From Corynebacterium sp. (GTDB taxonomy: Bacteria > Actinomycetota > Actinomycetes > Mycobacteriales > Mycobacteriaceae): DNA of 64,000 bases. Location: positions 346,659 through 410,658 of the forward strand of contig NZ_JAUNLP010000001.1 of NCBI RefSeq assembly GCF_030532195.1. Direction: 5' to 3'. Under the pieces are notes generated by a model. The model saw only the letters and a list, made by a program, of their open reading frames with translations, was not told where the DNA came from and made no database searches. Positions 59,284-64,000 of this stretch are shown piece after piece (position 1 is the first letter of the stretch; each line of letters begins with the position of its first letter). The position numbers and the translations under genes are program-made.

Positions 59284-61431
59284 ATGAAGACCACCGGCAC
59301 CCAATATCGATACGACCTGGACGGACTACGGGGCATCTCTATCGCCTTGGTAGTCCTTTTCCACGTTTACGTCGGACGTGTATCCGGTGGTGTGGATGTT
59401 TTCCTGTTGCTGTCAGGGTTTTTCTTCTTCGGTGCGCAGTACCGAAACGCCATCAACCCGCGGCAGTCCATCAACCCATGGTGGAGTATCTGGCGCACTC
59501 TGCGCCGCCTCATCCCCACACTTGTTCTAGTTCTCTTTGCCACGACGCTGTTTGTCGTCTTCTTCATTCCGTCATTGCGCAATGGCGATATCGCCCAGCA
59601 GCTCCGGGCAAGTTTGCTGTACTACCAGAACTACGAACTAGCACTGCAAGGCGCGGATTACGCCGCAGCTGACAGCGAGACCTCCCCACTGCAGCACCTG
59701 TGGTCGATGTCAGTGCAGGGGCAGTTCTACCTAGGCTCCATCCTGCTGATTTCTCTTCTGGCATGGATGACCCGCTCCTCTGCAGTTGTCGGCTCGGTCA
59801 CCTCCCCGGTTGAGGCCAAGCGCGTCGATGCCACCGGCGGCAAGCTGCGCAAAATCCTCATTCCGCTGCTGGCCGTCATTACGCTCGGTTCCATTGCATA
59901 TGCCTTTTATATGCACTCCGAAAACCAGGCGTGGAACTACTACTCCACGGTCTCCCGCCTGTGGGAACTTGGCCTCGGTGCACTCCTCTGCCTCGTTCTC
60001 ACCCGCGGCAGCATCCCGATGCCAAAGCCACTGCGTGTTATCGTCGCGCTCATTGGACTGGGGCTGGTCGTTTCGACCGGTTTCATTTTCGACGGTGCTG
60101 CACAGTTTCCAGGACCATGGACTCTGTGGCCACTCGGCGGCGCTGCACTGATTATCATGGCCGGCTCCGATGCCGGTTGGGTGTCGAAGTTCCTCGCCAG
60201 TCGCCCGATGCGCGATATCGGTCAAAGCGCCTACGCGCTGTACCTCTGGCACTGGCCACTGCTGATTCTGGCGACGAACTACTTCAACCGCGATAAGCCG
60301 GGCATCAAGCTCGGCACGGCGGTGATCATCGCTTCGTTCATCCTGGCCAAGCTCACCAACAAGTTTGTCGAACTGCCACTGGCGCAATCGACTCGCCGTC
60401 CGACACGCACGCAGCCAGTTCTCGGTGATGCTCGTTACGCGTTGAGGACGCGCCGCTCGGCACGTCGTAAAGCAGCTGCAGGCGTGTTGTGTGTCGCGAT
60501 GTTCGCCGGCATGACCAGCCTGTACACGGTGCAGCAGACGCGCGTCGACCGCGCCGTCAACGCCAAGCTCGACCCCGCCGTCTACCCCGGCGCACTCGCG
60601 CTTACCGACGGATTCAACGTGCCAAAGGCAGCTACCAAGCCAAATACCGACTACATTCGTGACCTATGGCCGGAGCCGGCACTCGATGGCTGCCTGGCAA
60701 CCGGTGGCGAAGATGTGGGCTATTTCCCGGAGAATCGTCGTTGGCGCGATGACTCCAAGCCATGCGTCTACGGCGATCCAACTGCGGAAAAGTCGATAGT
60801 GATGATTGGCGGCTCTCATATGGAGCACTGGTTTGCGCCAATTAACGCCTACGGCAAGAAGCACGGCTACCGCGTGGTTGTTCTGCTGCGCCAGGGATGC
60901 CCAGCGACGTTGGAGCCAATTCACGGTGTTGGTGATATCTGTGTCCCATGGACTTTTGAAGCCCTGAACCGGATTGACCAGATTAAGCCTGAGATGGTGT
61001 TCACCACTTCTACCCGCCCACTGTTCCAGGCCGATCCGCCTGAGCCTGGAGACTATACGCCAAGCGGATACACTGCATTCTTTGATGCGCTGCAGCAGCG
61101 TGACATTGATTTCTTTGCAATCCGCGATACTCCGTGGGCATTGCACGATAACTTGGAGCAGTTCCAGCCAAGTATCTGTGAGGCTGACGAGGATTGCACA
61201 ATTAACCGCGATACGGCCTTGAGCTCGGAAAATCCCGCGGAAAAGATATTGGAGAACTTCCCCAACGGCCACAACTTGGACTTCTCCGATATTTTCTGCG
61301 GTCCGAAAACCTGTCGAACCGTCATCGGCAATATCTACGTCTACCGCGATAGCAATCACATCACCGATGAGTTGGCTTCGACCTTTAGCGCGGAGATGGA
61401 TCGTCAGATTCAGGCGAGCTTGAGGAAGTAA
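59284..61431 (+). CDS. Membrane acyltransferase 3 with C-terminal SGNH domain (OafA-like)
   Basis: 715 residues. About ten membrane helices (1-420) form an acyltransferase-3 domain (RYDLDGLRGISIALVVLFH; YALYLWHWPLLI), followed after one more helix (about 395-415) by a periplasmic-side SGNH-like domain with MIGGSHMEHW. Such proteins O-acylate surface polysaccharides, peptidoglycan or glycolipids; the target is unknown. ATG at 59284 is 8 nt after TATCGT (59270-59275), suggesting a leaderless message. It sits between rpsP and ffh. Confidence 0.88.
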   Translation: MKTTGTQYRYDLDGLRGISIALVVLFHVYVGRVSGGVDVFLLLSGFFFFGAQYRNAINPRQSINPWWSIWRTLRRLIPTLVLVLFATTLFVVFFIPSLRNGDIAQQLRASLLYYQNYELALQGADYAAADSETSPLQHLWSMSVQGQFYLGSILLISLLAWMTRSSAVVGSVTSPVEAKRVDATGGKLRKILIPLLAVITLGSIAYAFYMHSENQAWNYYSTVSRLWELGLGALLCLVLTRGSIPMPKPLRVIVALIGLGLVVSTGFIFDGAAQFPGPWTLWPLGGAALIIMAGSDAGWVSKFLASRPMRDIGQSAYALYLWHWPLLILATNYFNRDKPGIKLGTAVIIASFILAKLTNKFVELPLAQSTRRPTRTQPVLGDARYALRTRRSARRKAAAGVLCVAMFAGMTSLYTVQQTRVDRAVNAKLDPAVYPGALALTDGFNVPKAATKPNTDYIRDLWPEPALDGCLATGGEDVGYFPENRRWRDDSKPCVYGDPTAEKSIVMIGGSHMEHWFAPINAYGKKHGYRVVVLLRQGCPATLEPIHGVGDICVPWTFEALNRIDQIKPEMVFTTSTRPLFQADPPEPGDYTPSGYTAFFDALQQRDIDFFAIRDTPWALHDNLEQFQPSICEADEDCTINRDTALSSENPAEKILENFPNGHNLDFSDIFCGPKTCRTVIGNIYVYRDSNHITDELASTFSAEMDRQIQASLRK

Positions 61432-61442
61432 AAAGCTAAATG

Positions 61443-61472
61443 AAAAAGGCGTGCGGACCGCTCGCCTTTTTT
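61443..61472. terminator. Bidirectional terminator between acyltransferase and ffh
   Basis: AAAAAGGCG/CGCCTTTTT with an inner GCGG/CCGC stem; A and T runs on both ends serve both convergent genes. Confidence 0.93.
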
Positions 61473-61493
61473 ATTGCCGTTATTTCCTACTGT

Positions 61494-63098
61494 TTACTTC
61501 TTGCCTTGACCGAAGTCGAGGTTGTTGAGGTCAATGTTTTCCATGCCCTCTGGAAGCTGGTTGCCCATCTGTTGCTGGAGCTTCTGCAGCTCCTGCATAT
61601 TCGGCATACCCGGCATACCCGGCATGTTTGGCATTCCGGGCATGCCACCGCGCATGGACTTCGGCGGCGTCGGTCCGCGATTGGCGCCCTTGCGCTTGTT
61701 CTTACCTTTGCCCTTGCCCTTTCGGCCACGCTTGGCCTTGCGGTTAGATGGGCGACCGCCCATACCAAACCGACCAGCCATCTGTGCCATCATTTTCTTG
61801 GCTTCATTGAAGCGTTCGATAAGCTGGTTGACCTCGGAGACGGATACACCGGAACCATTGGCGATACGACGACGTCGTGAAGCGTTAAGAATCTTCGGAT
61901 TTTCGCGCTCTTCCGGAGTCATACCGCGGATGATGGCCTCGATGCGGTCGAGTTGCTTTTCGTCGACCATTTCTGCGGCCTTCGACATTTCAGCACCGCC
62001 GGGGAGCATCTTCAGCAGGTTGCCGATCGGCCCCATCTTGCGGACCATCATCATCTGCTCGAGGAAGTCCTCAAGAGTCAGCTCACCAGAGCCAATCTTC
62101 TGTGCGGACTTAGCCGCCTGCTCCTGGTCAATTTCCTTGGCAGCAACCTCAACCAGAGTCTTCAGATCGCCCATGCCCAGGATTCGGCTGGCCATGCGGT
62201 CAGGATGGAAGACGTCGAAGTCCTCCAGTTTTTCACCAGTTGAAGCAAAGAGAATCGGCTTACCAGTGACCTCACGGATAGACAGCGCCGCACCACCGCG
62301 GGCATCACCGTCGAGCTTGGTGAGCACAACGCCAGTGAAGTCCACACCGTCGCGGAATGCCTTGGCAGTTTCGACGGCATCCTGACCAATCATCGAATCG
62401 ATGACGAAAAGGACTTCATCCGGTTTAATGGCATCGCGGATGTCACGCGCCTGCTTCATCAGCACTTCATCAATACCCAGGCGACCTGCGGTATCGATAA
62501 TCACCACATCATGGCGGTGCTGACGGGCATACGCAAGACCGCGGAAGGCGGCATCGACTGGGTTGTCCTCACTGGTACCCATCTCATGGGTGGAGTCAAG
62601 ACTGGTACCCGGGAACGACGCAAAGCACGGAACATCCGCACGCTCTGCCACAATCTGCAGCTGCTGCACAGCGCCTGGGCGCTGCAAGTCACAAGCAACG
62701 AGAACTGGGGTGTGCCCCTGATTAGTAAGGTACTTCGCCAACTTACCAGCCAGGGTGGTCTTACCAGCACCCTGCAGACCAGCCAACATGATGACCGTTG
62801 GCGGCTGCTTGGACATGTTGAGACGTCGAGTTTCGCCGCCGAGAATATTGATTAGTTCCTCGTTGACGACCTCAATGATTTGGTTGGCCGGGTTGACGGT
62901 CTGGTTGCCAATAATCTCATTAGCGCGTTCCTTGATGCGCTTAATGAATGCGCGGACAACCTCGAGGGAGACATCGGCCTCCAGCAGCGCAAGCCGAATC
63001 TCGCGCGCGGTGGCATTAATGTCCGCCTCCGTGAGGCGACCCTTGCCGCCGAGCCCACGGAGGGCACCGGTCAATCGATCGGAAAGAGACTCAAACAA
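61494..63098 (-). CDS. ffh: Signal recognition particle protein Ffh
   Basis: Binds 4.5S RNA and targets membrane proteins with FtsY. 534 residues: N domain, G domain (GLQGAGKTTLAGKLA near 107, DTAGRLGIDE, TKLDGDARGG), and the Met-rich M domain, ending in a basic Gly/Lys stretch and MPGMPNM repeats. TTG at 63098 is the start, with GGGGAG about 10 nt upstream. Confidence 0.97.
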   Translation of the reverse strand: MFESLSDRLTGALRGLGGKGRLTEADINATAREIRLALLEADVSLEVVRAFIKRIKERANEIIGNQTVNPANQIIEVVNEELINILGGETRRLNMSKQPPTVIMLAGLQGAGKTTLAGKLAKYLTNQGHTPVLVACDLQRPGAVQQLQIVAERADVPCFASFPGTSLDSTHEMGTSEDNPVDAAFRGLAYARQHRHDVVIIDTAGRLGIDEVLMKQARDIRDAIKPDEVLFVIDSMIGQDAVETAKAFRDGVDFTGVVLTKLDGDARGGAALSIREVTGKPILFASTGEKLEDFDVFHPDRMASRILGMGDLKTLVEVAAKEIDQEQAAKSAQKIGSGELTLEDFLEQMMMVRKMGPIGNLLKMLPGGAEMSKAAEMVDEKQLDRIEAIIRGMTPEERENPKILNASRRRRIANGSGVSVSEVNQLIERFNEAKKMMAQMAGRFGMGGRPSNRKAKRGRKGKGKGKNKRKGANRGPTPPKSMRGGMPGMPNMPGMPGMPNMQELQKLQQQMGNQLPEGMENIDLNNLDFGQGKK

Positions 63099-63451
63099 AG
63101 TTCTCTAGCTCCCCTGTTGCTTTTAAATGTCTTAACTTTTCTACCGTACCCGCAACGCACGTGGCAGTACACATACAACACCCGCACAGCTTCCACGACT
63201 TCTACACCCGCAACGCTTAACGACGAGCAGGGCTGCCCCGCCTTCCTGAGAAATCCTTACTTCACGGGGGTAATTGATTAGTTATTTCGACGGACCCTAC
63301 CCTGCATTGCCCCATGTTAAGCGCTTTCTAAGAATTGCACATTCCCCCCGTTGCCAAGCCCAGGAAGCCTCCCTGCGTTAATGGCGTTAAAGTCATGGAT
63401 GAATGTAATTAAATATCACCGCAGGCTTGACTGAAAGTTGAGGAACACACC
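63099..63451. other. Intergenic spacer before the secreted protein gene
   Basis: 353 bases with no supported ORF or RNA gene. It must contain the ffh promoter and that of the secreted protein. Near 63376-63412 I see GCGTTAATGGCGTTAAAG (an imperfect direct repeat) followed by TAATTAAAT, a plausible promoter area for the latter. Confidence 0.5.
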
Positions 63452-64000
63452 ATGAAGAAGCAGGCTTCCGCACTAGCAGTTGCAGTTTTGACTGCAGGCA
63501 TGCTGTTCGGCGCAGGCGTTGCTGACGCCAACCCGGGCCACGACAACAATGGCAACCCAGCCAGCCAGGGCAACAATGGCGACAACCAGGGCAATGCCAA
63601 CTGTGGCAATGGCCAGAACAAGCCCGGCAACGTGAATAACGGCGAAGGTTGCGGCGACAATCAGAGTGAGAACCAGGGCGGCGACGACCAGGAGCCAAGC
63701 ACCGAACAGCCGGGTGACAACAACACCGGCGTCAACCCAGACCGTCCGGACTACCTCGGCCCAGATGAGTGCGAGGAAGGCACTCACTACGAGATGATCA
63801 ACGGCAAGTGGACCTGCGTCAAGGATGGCGAGAAGCCAGACACCGAAGAACCATCCAACCCAATCCCGACCGAGTGCGCCGAGGGCGAGCACTTCGACAT
63901 GAGCATCGAGGTCCCAGGACACCCAGGCGTCTTCGGCGTCTGCGTCAAGGATGACCAGAAGCCAGACACTGAAGAACCAGGCGACACTGAAGAACCGGGC
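63452..64000 (+). CDS. Secreted Asn/Gly-rich Cys-repeat protein, N-terminal part (cut by window end)
   Basis: 183 residues visible, frame still open. Signal peptide: basic start KKQ, hydrophobic 6-22, probable cleavage after ADA (residue 26). Then an Asn/Gly/Gln-rich region with two Cys (about 27-85), an acidic stretch, and two copies of a Cys-x(n)-Cys unit of the form EC-EGxHY/F-M...CVKD-KPDTEEP. It could be wall-attached, with a sorting signal beyond the window. TTGAGGAA precedes the ATG. No family recognised. Confidence 0.8.
   Translation, partial: MKKQASALAVAVLTAGMLFGAGVADANPGHDNNGNPASQGNNGDNQGNANCGNGQNKPGNVNNGEGCGDNQSENQGGDDQEPSTEQPGDNNTGVNPDRPDYLGPDECEEGTHYEMINGKWTCVKDGEKPDTEEPSNPIPTECAEGEHFDMSIEVPGHPGVFGVCVKDDQKPDTEEPGDTEEPG

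Noticed and set aside
1..64000. tRNA genes, IS elements, prophage or CRISPR
   Set aside because: No cloverleaf-like sequence, transposase, integrase other than xerC, or regularly spaced repeat array was found in any spacer.

Overview
The window reads as a Corynebacterium chromosome of moderately high G+C. Four things point there: mycothione reductase (mycothiol is actinobacterial), the corynebacterial/mycobacterial gene order from pnp through nusA, proS, mqo, map, rpsB and rplS to ffh, a DtxR-type iron box, and many genes whose start codon lies 6-8 nt after a -10 hexamer (leaderless messages). The species cannot be fixed from this window. It is mostly conserved core chromosome; no tRNA, rRNA, IS element, prophage or CRISPR array was seen.

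Layout. 1-4.0 kb: galactose (Leloir) cluster on the minus strand, galM, SSS-family symporter, small membrane protein, galT (cut by the window start). 4.0-18.1 kb: RNA/translation block, pnp, rpsO, ribF, truB, phosphopantetheinyl transferase, MATE exporter, DHH phosphoesterase, rbfA, infB, ylxR, nusA, rimP. 18.2-22 kb: Tat lipoprotein, proS, yaaA, small membrane protein. 22-32.7 kb: corrinoid genes (cobA/cysG-like, cobB, cobO, chlD, chlI, later cobQ), interrupted by mqo, a hydrolase and mtr. 32.7-41.5 kb: map, lipoprotein PBP, rseP, DUF2631, rlmN, LapA-like gene, cdsA, frr, pyrH. 41.7-53 kb: tsf, rpsB, M23 protein, xerC, dprA, comM, yraN, DUF2469, rnhB, lepB, rplS, a DUF222/HNH nuclease, a DUF1648 membrane protein. 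53.5-64 kb: tex, DUF1877, PAP2, trmD, rimM, rpsP, a membrane acyltransferase, ffh, and the start of an Asn/Gly-rich secreted repeat protein.

Most notable signals. (1) Between dprA and xerC there is a near-consensus promoter (TTGCAT, 16 nt, TATAAT) overlapped by a DtxR-like box. It points at a strand-asymmetric hairpin, while xerC appears to have its own leaderless promoter; together this suggests an iron-repressed small RNA. (2) The ATPase and von Willebrand halves of the Mg-chelatase-like protein are in different frames. They join naturally by a +1 shift at CCC-T in a run of five C, either a programmed frameshift or an indel. (3) dxr and ispG are missing from their usual places beside rseP. 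(4) Three convergent gene pairs end in mutually interlocked stop codons (TTAA or CTAG). (5) The secreted protein at the right edge carries a Cys-containing repeat I do not recognise.
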